Positions 1 through 12,000 of a stretch of 17,784 bases of DNA are shown here, one piece after another (position 1 is the stretch's first letter; the number at the start of each line of letters is the position of its first letter). Both the position numbers and the translations under genes were made by a program. The DNA comes from Simkania negevensis (GTDB taxonomy: Bacteria; Chlamydiota; Chlamydiia; Chlamydiales; JAFITR01), in the NCBI GenBank assembly GCA_017116025.1, contig JAFITR010000013.1:1-17784 (forward strand). Direction: 5' to 3'. Below the pieces are notes generated by a model. That model was not told where the DNA came from. It worked only from the letters and a program-made list of their open reading frames with translations, and made no database searches.

Positions 1-10
1 TTATTTTTTT

Positions 11-55
11 GACAAAACTGCCAAACTCGAGTGGGCCTTTGGCCCGCTTTTTGTC
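11..55. terminator. GC-rich hairpin terminator, probably for a rightward gene outside the window
   Basis: A stem of GTGGGCC (31-37) and GGCCCGC (41-47), with a TTT loop and one G-U wobble, is followed on the plus strand by TTTTT (48-52). This is the layout of an intrinsic terminator read left to right. An outer pair, GACAAAA (11-17) with TTTTGTC (49-55), could extend the structure. It lies 26 bases or more past the stop codon of the giant minus-strand gene. It could also stop that transcript, but no T-run follows the stem in that direction. The inference is a shared terminator between two convergent genes, the left one not visible. Confidence 0.6.
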
Positions 56-80
56 CAACCTACTATGTCACTCATTTTTT

Positions 81-3000
81 TTAACGACGGAGAACTTCTT
101 TCGAGCGTTGTTCAAACTGGTTAGCGAGGTTGTTAATCTGCCTGCGTAAGGCTATGTTCGATTCTAACGATGTTGCCTCTGCTATTGTCATCTGTACGGT
201 GTCTCGTTCGAGAGTTCTCTCGAGAGTATCGACAGTGAAGTTGTATTCGGGCCTTCTGCCTTCAAAATGCATCGCGTGGCTTTCGACAGCTCCTGTTCTC
301 ATGCGCAATAATGCGGAAGAATTAATGAGATCGAACAAAGCACTTGGTGTAAGATCACCCTTTGCATCTTTTGGCACAAGCTGCAGCCCCCTGCCAAAAA
401 GGGCACGACTGAGGTTTTGCTCCTGCCCCAAGATCGTATCTACGATATCGACAGCACCTTCTGCCTCGTTATAGTACCCTGCAATGGCACCGATCTCTGC
501 TTCCAGTTCCTTAATTCTCTTTTCAGTAGGGGCAATTTTTTCTGCAAGTCGCTGAACGCTCTCGACAAGATGTTCGATACTGTCGATAGATTCTCCCATC
601 GGTCTACAAACACGCCCTTGACAGCGAGCAGATGCTATCATTCCATTACCGATCGATATCTGTATGGGGTCCTGCCAATTAGCGAGCCCCTTCCCCTCCT
701 GTGCTTCTAGCTTCTTAGGATTTTTAGTATGTACTGTTGTCGCGACAATAGCTCTTAAAATTATCAGGTCTTCTTTTAGCTGTTTTAATATGTTCACGGC
801 TTCCCCAACGAGGGCTCCGTCCTTCCTCTCAAGACAGGTCCTTACCCTCTTAAGTAGCTCCTGGGTATTTTTCAACCTCTCCTTCCGCTCCTCGTCAACG
901 ATAAACTTGGTGTTGACATCTCCCGAAGAGGCTGCGGACGCATTCTCAGCGGAGGCTTGAGCGGGAGCTGCTGTGAGAAACTCTTTCACCGCAGAGAAAA
1001 TATCCGCCATCATTTTTTCTTCTCCCTCCGTAACAGAACCAGCCAGCCGCGCAAGTTCTGTTGCTTGTTGCTCAGGGATTTCCTGGAACTTACCTATTTC
1101 GTCTGTTGTTTGATCAAAATGTTCCAGCTCAGCAAGATCCAAGCAATTACCCCAATCCTTCAACTCCTCCATATGGTTGATAGCAGACCGAAAACCTTGT
1201 GTCAAAAAAACAGATGAAAGGCGTCCTTGACAAAATCTTTCGATCTGATCTTGGATCTCTTTTTTATCTCTTTCTTGCTCTGCTTTTTTTGCTTCAAGCT
1301 CCTTCCATTTGAGTTTGAGGCTCTCAAAGTGCTCTTTGAGTTGGGTTTGAAGTACTGCGAATTTTTTTGATTGAGACTGGTTGAGCACGCCGGAGACCCG
1401 GACAGATATTACTTTGCCGCTAGGAGTGCCATCGTTCACCCAATGCTCAACTTCGCCACCGACAAGGAAGGCGTTAAAGGCGTGGTTATTGGTAGGAATA
1501 CGGATCGTACTTAAATTCCCTGCGGTATCTCTTGCAGAGATCGTGATGACGTTGGAAGTAGAAGAGCCTGGGGCTGCTGCTAGTACTGCTGCGTCTTCTT
1601 CCGCTGCTGCTGCCGATGCAGTTGATGCAATCGTAAGGTCGATAACACAATTTTTGCTTAGACCGAAGCTGTCGACGGTCACGATGTCTGTATCGCCTCT
1701 CCTTGTGAGATGTGGGAGCAGCTGCTCCATTGTGACGTCGCATAACTGCGTCTCATTAATAAGGCTACGGACCTTATCTGTGGAACTGGCCACCCTACCT
1801 AGATCGTTTTTGTCGGGGCAGCCATTAATACCGAGCATGACTGCGCGCATGTTGTTAGCCAGGTGTCGGTCAATGTTTTTCCAATCACTACCGACGATCG
1901 CTGGTATCATTCCGCTTTTTGCATTGTAATCATTGACATCGAAAAGGCTAAAGTTTTGTCTGTTAGCAGCAAAGAGAGGATTTTTAAATTTGTCAGCTTC
2001 TTCGGCAGAGATGAGTACGACGGAACTTTTGTCGGCATTGGCCAAAAAATAGCGTGTGCGTAGGCTTTTTGTCGCTCTTAGGTGAGGGCTGACGCGAAAT
2101 TTATTGCGTAAGTCAGGGTGTACAAGGTTGTTTGTGGCGCCGTAGCTGTCAATTGTCTCTGTCTTCTGCGTAACGTTTTGTAAAAAAGAGAGGTCAACAG
2201 GGAGGTGTGTCGCTACCATCCGCACCCTTGGTGAAGAGTCAAGGTCTACATGTACTTCAACATCTTTTTCCATTAGTGCTGTGACCATTGTGTTTGCCTG
2301 GGCTTCGGCTTGAGCTTGGGCTTGGGCTTGGGCAACAGCGATACACTGTCCGTCAGCAGTGTTTGACGGTGTACGTACGCACTCGTTAGCTGGATAGCGA
2401 CGTTTAAAAAGTGCTACAGAGTCCTCGACTTGGCCGCTATAGAATCGTTCCGTTCGTTCCCAATGATCATCAGCTACTGCTGCCCCCGCTGGTTGTATCC
2501 CTCGTTCAAATTGTTTGGCACATTCGAAAAGTCGACGCAAATTCTCCGTGATCTGCATACGCTCTCGTTCGATGAAACGATCTCTTTCCATATCGTCAAT
2601 AGCATGACCATATTTTTCATGTAGTGTCGTTTTGGCTGGATCAACGAGTTGAGCAATCTCATTTCTTCTTTGTAGAAAGCCGGTATATGCCCGCAATTGT
2701 TCCGCTCTGAGTTGCTTAAAGTCGATCTTGCTTGTGACATAGTGTTCTAGATGACTGGCAGCTTGTTTAACAATTGCTTTCATCTCTTTATTAAAGATCG
2801 TTAAAGCATTTTTCTTCTCGGCAACACGCTCTTGCTTCCTTAAGTAAATAGCAACGTCTTTTGCTTCTATCGTGTAAGAGCTGTCTTTATCCAACGCACC
2901 TTGTATTTCTGTGTAGAAATCATCCATCATGGCAAAAGAGAAGCTCTGCCCCGATTCTCTGCTGACGAGGTCTCTAAAGCGCAATATCGCCTGCTTAACG

Positions 3001-6000
3001 TCGCTGTTGGCAACGTTTTTGTCGAGTGTAAGCAGTGCGTGAGATTCAAAGGCTTGTTTGACGTCAGTACCCCTCGTGTGTTTCTGGTCATAAAAAGTGA
3101 AGAACTTTTTCCCTTTACGTGCTTCGAGTTCCATGGCTGTTGTACATAGGATAGGATCTTTTTCAGGGCCTTGGTAAAGACGTTTGACGTTGTCCTTGCC
3201 GTAGTAGACAATCCCTGTAACATCTTTAAAAAATTCGTTTTCCCGTAACATGTTCCACAAGGCACGTACGACCGCTTCTGGCGTGCCTTCGGGACTTTTA
3301 CACATACCGGCAACGTCGGTGATGGCGCGTGTATCTTTGTTGGCATTCGCAAAAATGGTTGCTAATACCTCGTCAAGGTATGGCTTCTTTTTTTCTGGAG
3401 AAGCAAGCCGTTTGACTTCGGCATTTTCCCTACGCCCCATGATTTCAAGACTCATCTTGCCGTCGGCAGCAGAGTCGGTAAATTCTCTTTTGAAGTAGGA
3501 CGATGTACTTCCTACCGTCCCCGAACATCCGATGACATCGTCTCCAGACGATCCCCTCTCATACCGGTCGCTGCTGATGCGTCCTGTATCATAGCGTATC
3601 TGTGTAGCGACGACGGCAGCACCGAAAAATTCTCGAAACTCTTGTGTAGGGGAGACCATAAAGTCGTTGTAGAAACGATCCTTTGCTTTCCGTAGTTCTT
3701 CTTGGTCAAGCATGTCAGCCATAGCTTTTAGCCGGTCCCCAGCAGAGATCTTACCTTTCTTGGTCTGCTCAATGAGGAAATCAAGATGTGGGTCTTTTTC
3801 GAACCCTGTCTCGTTAGAGAGGTAGTAGCGCAGTGTGGCGAACGAAGCAACTTCCGTGTTATCGTAGACAGAGGCACCTTTTGGGGTGTTGGTCCCCTCG
3901 TATGGTACGGCGATAAGAGAGCTGGAATTGGATGGCTGATCGAAAAAATAGTGGCGCTTCCCCCCTCTTTCCTCAAAGCGCACACCAAAATGTGTGTTTG
4001 GCTGCTTCTCTTTAACCATAGAAAGCATGCTCGCGTCGCTGAAAAGAGCACGCAAAAGAAAAGAGGCGGCTTTTAGCTTTTCTCCCTTAGGGTGTCTGAC
4101 AAATGCGTCGTTGACGTTGTCAGGAATCAATTTTTTTTCATCGAGAAGTCTACTGATAAACGGATCGTCTTCTCCTATTACAAAATCAAAATGTTTTAAC
4201 ACACCTTGGATGAAACATTCAGGTTTTTTGGGGTCGTATTTGCCTTGATTGAGATGGGCGATGATGATGAGCATGGGGTCGATCGCAACAGGGTCGGTGG
4301 ATTCCCTTTTTCCCTGGGTATAATTGACCTCTCGTGACTTCTCATCTTGTGTATCATCGAGCTCGTCAAACACTGTCGATGTCGGCATCCCACGTATTGT
4401 ACCTAAGGTATGTAAACAACGTACAAGGGCGCCTACAACATTTTCATCGAAGCTGTTGTCCATCAGCAGATTGCGGAAGTCGTCTTCTTGCGACTCGATA
4501 CTGTTACGGATTTCGGGCCATTGGATGAGGAGATGCCCTTCATTGCGCACCTTTTCATAGAACGCTTTACGCGCATCAAGGTCACTTTGTATCAGCTTTA
4601 ACGATTCAAGAGGGTGTTTGGGATCGATTTGGTAGCGTTGAAACTCTGTGTCTTTAACGACATGTACGCCAAGGATATTTTCCAAGCGCTGATCAAAGGC
4701 ATAAGTGTTATCTTCGAGAACGGCGCGCGGCACGACGTAGCGTACCATCTTTTTCTCCCCGGGGCGAAGAGCTCCTTTCTGCTCGCTTTCGCGCATCCTC
4801 GCTAGCTTGACAAGAGCGATGATCGGTAGGAGAGCGGTCTTACCAAATCCCATACGTGCCTGTGCGGCATCGATCGCATCAGGATCTTTTGAGTCGAGGA
4901 GAAAGGAGCGAAACATCCGCACCTGTGGAGCATTACATCGGAAGCCGATGTTTTCTTCGAAGAGGAGGAATGCGAGCTGACGGCGCTGCTCCTCTCTTTT
5001 CTCCTCATCCAAGCCGGCAGAGGCGATAAGGTCGACAGGGTAGTGACGGCGCATGGCAAGAAGCTCAATTTTGTTGCGCTCACCAGAATAGTCCGCCTTC
5101 TTGACGTTGTTAAGGTGGTGCCATTCCGTCCTATGGAAAAGGTATCGAATGAAGGCATTGCGTAAACTTGGAATGTGCTGGTTGAGGATAAGGCGATTTA
5201 GGAGCTCTACCTTTCCACCTCTGAGGTCTCGACGTAGTTGTTGGATTTCTTCTTGTGTGATCTTCGGGAGGAGCTGGCGTAGCTTTTTGTCGTCCTCGTG
5301 CTGCTCTCTGGCGTTTTTATAACTCAGTAGAGAGGTAATTTTATCGCGGTGTTGACCTAGAATGATCGGTTTGAGTTTGCTATAGTCTTCTGTTAAGATA
5401 GCATAGCGCATCTCTTTGAGCCCTACTTCGCAATGGTCTCCTAGATTGGCGTGCATCCAATCTTCTGCTGCACGGAATTCGAGCGCATGCTTTTCGATGG
5501 CACTCTCGATCCTCGCCTCAACAGAGGCTCTCTTCTCGTCGCCCTCCAGAGTGTAGTGGCAGCGTGCGTGCTGAGCACGAGCGAGGAAGTTTTGTATGCG
5601 TTCTGTGATAGCAGTAAGCTGCTCTTCGGTGTACGCTTTATCGGCAAGAGCGGCGCGAAGCGGCTCAGGGTTAAAGAAGGTGAAGGGGTTAAGTGCTGGG
5701 TTCACAGAGTAGTAAAAAGTAAGTAGGAGGTCAGATTCAACAGTGATCCAAGGAGGCTTTTCCCCCTCCATCATCACCTTGAAAAGAGTCTCGATGTCGC
5801 GCTCGGTGCAGCCAAAAGCACCTCGCGATGCAGCCTCCCCAGGCTTTGATTGTGGTATGGAGAAAAGTTCAATCAAGTTTGATTGATTGAAAAGGCCAAA
5901 CTCTTCAAGCAAAAAACCCGCTACTTGGCCTGAACTACCGCTGCGCCTGAAGCTTCCGGCTATCTCCCTCTGTGCCGTTTGATATCCTCCAGCCGCCGTC

Positions 6001-9000
6001 TCACTAAGGTCTTTAGGTGTTACCTGAATTTCTTCTTGCAAAGCCAAACGCTCGAGCAAACTTTCGCCTCCCAAATGAACATAGGCACGACGTACAGCTG
6101 TTTTGCCACTGGTCAGTGGAAGAATATACGCTGCTTCAGCGGGCAGTTGATACTTTCCGCATATTGGAGCATATACATCATTTTGAAAAAGTGAGGAGAC
6201 CTTCTTCCACATCTCTTGTACAGAAGGAGCAGGAGGCAAATCTCTGGAAAAATATCTGCTTGCGTCCTGGACAGTTGCCTGTGCATTCTCAAGCTCGCCC
6301 AAAATCTTCTTGAACTGCTCCATACGGTCAGAGAGAGGCGAATGCGCAAAATTCTTGGTAAGAAGTTGATAGTGCTGTACTTCGACAAAGCAGAGGTAAT
6401 TGTAGAGTTGAACAGCTTCCGCAGCCAGTGGATCAACAGTTTCTATTTCCGTCCGTAGCGTTGTTTTTGCCTGTGTTAAGAGAGCTAGCTGCTTATCACT
6501 GAGGGAGCCTGCAGAGTGGCTGGCGAGCTGTTCAAGCACGTCAACACGCTGCCCTGGGTCGGTCACACATGCAGCAAGGAGGAGGCTCCCCGACAAATCT
6601 TTGGCATAGATATGCTCTCCCATCTGGGAAAAAAGGACTTCATCAAGAGGCTCGTTGCATAACTCCTCGTACAACAGACGTATTGCTTCACGGATACTCT
6701 CGATCTCTTGACATTCTGCAAGGATATCTTGTTGCTCTTGGAGTGAAACTCCATCGTCAACAGCTTGGCACCATTTTCCATATGCCTTGTTTAGATCGTT
6801 AGAAGATTGGATATAGAAATATTTTGTGGTCTCAAAAAGAGATGCAGTCGTTTCATCGCCTCTTTCAAATGTTCTATCTCTAAAAAAACTTTCTAGCCTA
6901 TCTGGCTGAAGACGAAGCTGTTTGCAGTATTGACCACTTTTACCCATGAGCTCAGCGATGCGTTGATCGACAGGGACTGCTATTGTTTTATGTGCTTCAC
7001 TCGGTACGGTAACGATATACTGCCCACCACGAATTTGACGCTCTTCAACAACACATGCGTCCCTTTTGGCTTCCAACTCCTTCTTTTCTGCCTTGAGATG
7101 TAAAAGCGTTTTCCCTCCAGAGTATTGTTCCTTGAGCGCTTCATCAACTTTATTGAGATCATCACATATTTTTTTGTGTTTTTGTTCGAGCTCTTTTAGA
7201 GCTTGTTCTGCGTCGTTTTTCTTTATAGCAAGGAGATCTGTGACTTGTCTATCGAGCTCTCGTTCTCCGACAAAGAAAGGTGCTGTGCACATCCATGCTC
7301 CATCCTTTTTATGTAACGTCAAACCACACCCTGGCACGAAAAAGCTGTCGCCATCCTCACTTTGCAAAATATCCTCTGAGTCGAAACAAGCAAGCAGAGA
7401 GGGGGCAGGAGGTTTTCCTAAGTCGAACGTTGGGGTGAATTTCCCTTTGTCTTTAACGCCAACTAAAAAACTCTCTCCATCTCGTTCGAAGATTGTTTGC
7501 AAAATACCATCGTGATCGAACCCGTAGAATTTCCCTTTGTCGTCACGCCAAAATGTCTCAATACCCATCCGCGCTGTAATACTACGGGGTAGATTTGCCA
7601 TTTGGTCTTTAGAGACGTATTGAAGCAAAATAGATCCGCTGCCATCAAACTTTGTAGGAAGATTTTTTTGGATAATGACTTTGTCATCGACTGCAAAAAT
7701 TTTGACTTGGACGATAGGCTCGCCTTTCTCATCATTGGTGAAATAGCAAAAAGCGTCGTTTGCATCGCGTGAATAGGAAAAATTATCGATACCGAGTAGG
7801 CGCACATCAGGATGATTTTTGAGGCTCGACGAGAGCTGCAGCCGTTGCTGGCCCCTGTTATAGACGGTACCGTATACGGCATCGATAGTGAAGCCACGTC
7901 CGAGTTCGTAAAATCCGCGCAAATCTTTGACCATTGTCAGCTCGCCACCCTCTTTGAGGGTACCGTCGAAGATGTTGTTGCAATAATCTCCCCACTGCTT
8001 AGACCGTTTAATACGTTCCTCTTCAGAAATAGAAGGGCACAAAAATTTTACGATCTTTTTTGCTAAATCTGAGTTTGCTATGGCAGACTCCATTCGAGGA
8101 GCTGACAATAACATGGTGACGCCCGCTTCCTGAACAGCCTCTTTCAGATAGCCACGAATCTCACGTTGTCCTGTAAAAAAACGGAATTGAATATCCTGAT
8201 AAGCGGCTTTATATCGCAGTAAGGCAGCAAATTCTTCTAAAGAAAAGGGTGGGTCAACATTTCTTTTTGCTGCGTTCTCTATCTTGTTTGTAATGCGTAC
8301 GATCTCTCTAGATGTTCCAAGAAGGACATGGTTGATCTCTTTTGATTGCAAAAGCTTTTCATTGAACTCTTTAATGGCTTGGTCGTGACGCCTAAACATC
8401 TCTCCATTTATATCTATATATGGATCAGCAAGGATACGCTCTCTGAAGAAGATCGAAAGAGGAGTCGCAAGGTGGTCATCGGCTAAAGGAGAATTGCTCG
8501 CATTTTCCTGTTTGGATTGTTCCTCAACATAACTCGCCAATTGTTTTATTACTTTCCCTCTTTCTGAACTAGCGTTTGCTTCGGTAGCAAGAGCGGAGTC
8601 GATGGCGCGAGCCCATTTTTGACGCTCTTGTGGGAAACGCAACATCGGCAGTGAAATCGCTTCTAAGAATGGAATGAGTTCATGGATAAGTAGTTCTTCT
8701 CCTGCACGGCTACGGACAAAGTCGATATCGCTTCTTTTGACAGAGTGACGCTCTCTTGCAGGGATTTGTTGATAAGATTTTTGTGCAACACTATCTTCCA
8801 CACCCTCTAAACCGATAAAGGGCGAATCCTGAAGAGCGCTGCCTATCTCTCTAAAGCAACCAGCGCTCCACGCCCCCTCGCCGGCCCCTAAGATTCTTAT
8901 CCCTTCCAACTTACCTTTTAAAAAGAGACGTTCTGACTCCCCCAATGCAGGAAAAGCAAGATGATAAAATTGTACAAGAAAGTTGCGTACATCACCTGCT

Positions 9001-12000
9001 TGTGCAAGGTCGTCACCTCGTTTTCCCGCGAGGGCGATAGTGAGTGTGCCAAAGAGCAGCTCTCTTTTGCTTCCACTGTCGAGAAGGTCAAAATCGAAGT
9101 GGGAAAGCGACTCGTTTTCTTTTTTCGATTGATAGCATCGGAAAAAAATATCCGAAACTTTTTTCGAAACGGGAATATCGTGCTCGATGGACAGAGAAAA
9201 TATTTTTTTGCATACAGCAAGAACGCGCAGCCTGTGGTGTTGAAATTCTTCTTCTTTTGCACGACTTGTGAATTGAATAAGCCAGTCAGAGAGCTCACCA
9301 ATGTCGCCGTCGGTGGAGTAGTTGTGCAAAACATCAAGCAGATTGCTTGCTACTGCTGCTCCATTTTCATCTTCAGTGACGTATCGTATAGCGGGTAGAG
9401 GAGCGAATTGTTCTTGGCGTGCTGTCTTTGTTTGCAACAGATCGTGTTCAAAACCAACAGCAGAGGTTGAAGAGCTGTCAGAACTTTCTGCCTCTCCGCG
9501 TGCAGCAATCACCTCACGTATTGCCCTCAGACGTTCTGTTTGCTCTATCTTACCTACAATGTACTCACCTTTTTCTCCCTGGGCCACGCGTTCTTTTTCT
9601 GCAGTATTGAGAACTTCTTCGACAGCAAGGGGATTGATAAACAAGTAGCATTCGACGCCGGTGTTATGATAGATCCATTCGCGAAAATGTTGCGTCATCA
9701 ATTGCTGCTGTTTCTTTTTAGGAACGGAGGGGAAAAATGCGTAGTCGTGCAGTGTTAAACTGTTGAGCCAACGCTGCTCCAACTTTTTTTGCCACTCTTG
9801 TATAACGCTAGAAGTTCTGAATTGTTTACTGACCGCATCGAGGTCAATCGCAGCAGATTCTTTTTCTCTGAATTCAATGTCTACTCCTTCAGCAGCCCCA
9901 TAAACAAAGGCTTGGAGTGTTTCAACAGCACGAGAGAGAAGAGCAACGTTTTCCCTTTGCAATAGTGCAACGGTCTCCTGCGCTTCTTGCTGCAACTGTA
10001 AATTGACCGTATCTTTTTCAATCTGTTCAGCCTGAACCTCTAACTTGTTCGCTGTTGCCAACAGACGACGTTTTACCGTACCATCCCTGCTTTGATCCCG
10101 ATCTGCTTCTTCTCGACATTGTTTTGCATCAGCACGCAGCTGCACGGCCTTTTGCAGAAGAAAAGGCTTCTCTTTTCTATCTTTAGAGCGTACATCGCTA
10201 GCTGCTACCCTCAAGAGAAATTGACAGTCGGAATGTTTTTCCATCGCTAGAAGAGCAAGTTCTTTGGTATAAGCCTCTATGTAGTCGGTCATGATCTGTC
10301 TGCCTGGAAACATCTTGTTCAAGCTTAACCATGGCTCTCCTTCTGCTTTGGTCTTGGAAAGCTGAACGTTCAAGAAACCTAGCTCTTCAACCATCTCACC
10401 ATGCCTGGAAAGGTATTCGCAGCGGTTTGGAATCTCGTCCTGCTGAATCCACTCTTGTTCTAAAAGGAGAAAATCCTTTTCGAATTCGCACAGGTTTTCA
10501 CAAAATTTGTCGTCATCAATCGATTCATTTTTTAACGATACAATTCTCTTTTCTAGCTCCTTATAACGTTTTGACAGATCCGGACAGCTCTTTGCAATTG
10601 TTCCCAACAAAATAGCAACATGGCGGCAAAAGAGGTTAAATGACTTTTGACGCGTTCCTGCAATGAGCTGATGGCCGGCAGCAAGAAACCCTTCCGCTCG
10701 TGCATAAAGTCTATTATTCTTTTCACAAGACTCTCTGGCTCGTTCAATACACTCCTCCTCTCGAACCAAAAGATGAAACACAAATTCCTCTGGCGCAACA
10801 TTTTCTTTCTCTAGTCGCTCCCTTTGTCGTTGTAGAGATTCCTTCCTTGCATCGAGGCGAAGACGTTCATTGTTTGTGGAATAATTATCCTTTAATTCTT
10901 TTGCTGTTGGCGGTTGGCTCGTTTTTAGTAGAGTCGATGTTTGATGGGAACCCGTTCTAAGTTCCTCAACAAGCACGCCCCTCATTGCTGTACGCACCTG
11001 GCCAAGTGACGCTCTTTCTTCTTCTCCTTCTTCTGGACGATCTTCGAGAAGAATGAGATTGCTCTCTACCTCTGCATATTTCAAACCAACAGGGAAGCGA
11101 AGGAAGTAGTCTAGATATTCTTGCACTGAACAGGTTTCATTCGCCTTGCGAAACGCAAATTTACCAGAGTCAACAATATACTGTGCATGACGCATCTTCT
11201 GTAATTCATCTCTCTCCTCTCCAAATAGAGTGATGAAACGACCTATCGTTTTCTTGATCTTCTCTTCTACTCCGTTAGAACCAAACCTCCCCGTATGAGC
11301 AATCATGCATTTGCGTAAAGCTTTTACCGCTTCCTCGTAAACGATCGGCTCACTGCCTATTTGAGCAACAGCGTTAACATGCTTCAACAATTCTTCTTTA
11401 ATCGAAGAGGAACAATGCAATAGGCCTTTGACGTAGTGGCAATAGTAACGTTGCTTTTCTGTGTGAGGAAGATCTCTAAGAGCGCTCTCCGTAAGATTCA
11501 TATCGAAAGCCGATTCTTCTTCCGACTCATCCACATCTTCGGCCTCTGAGGTACGCACAGCAAACCCCTCTTCAGACACCTGTGTAGAGGCCTCTCCCGT
11601 CTCTATCAAGGCGTCCGCCTGTGTAGAGACCGGCACCTGTGTAGGAAGACTCGCTTGTGTAAAAGCTACCGCCTTTGTAGAGACCTGCTCCTGTGTAAAG
11701 GCGTCCGCCTTTGTAGAGGCCTCCTCCTGTGCAGGAAGACCCGCCTGTGTAGAGGAGTCCGCCTGTCTAGATAGATCTGTCTCTGTAGATACATTTATTC
11801 CGGGAATTAGCCGAGATAGCTCTTCCTTTGTTTCATGCGTATCTGCAGGACCGGAAGGGTTCTCTCCCTCAGGCTTTGCTTTTGTACGCGTATCTGGACG
11901 ATAAACAAGAAAAGCGACGGCAATCAGAATCGTACCCGTACCTTTGCACACTTCTTTCATCGCATGCCATAGATCGCCTATTGACTTGCCACGTGTAAAG

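Noticed and set aside
1381..1929. Open frame of 182 codons on the plus strand inside the giant gene
   Set aside because: It lies opposite a coding region with clear family motifs and low-complexity tracts; composition is that of an antisense shadow.
8918..9398. Overlapping frames on both strands within the giant gene
   Set aside because: Both are out of frame with an uninterrupted 4040-codon gene, show no known motif, and have Phe/Lys-rich shadow composition.
11580..11777. CRISPR array
   Set aside because: The units are 18 bp, contiguous, diverged and in coding phase, with no spacers; it is a coding tandem repeat.
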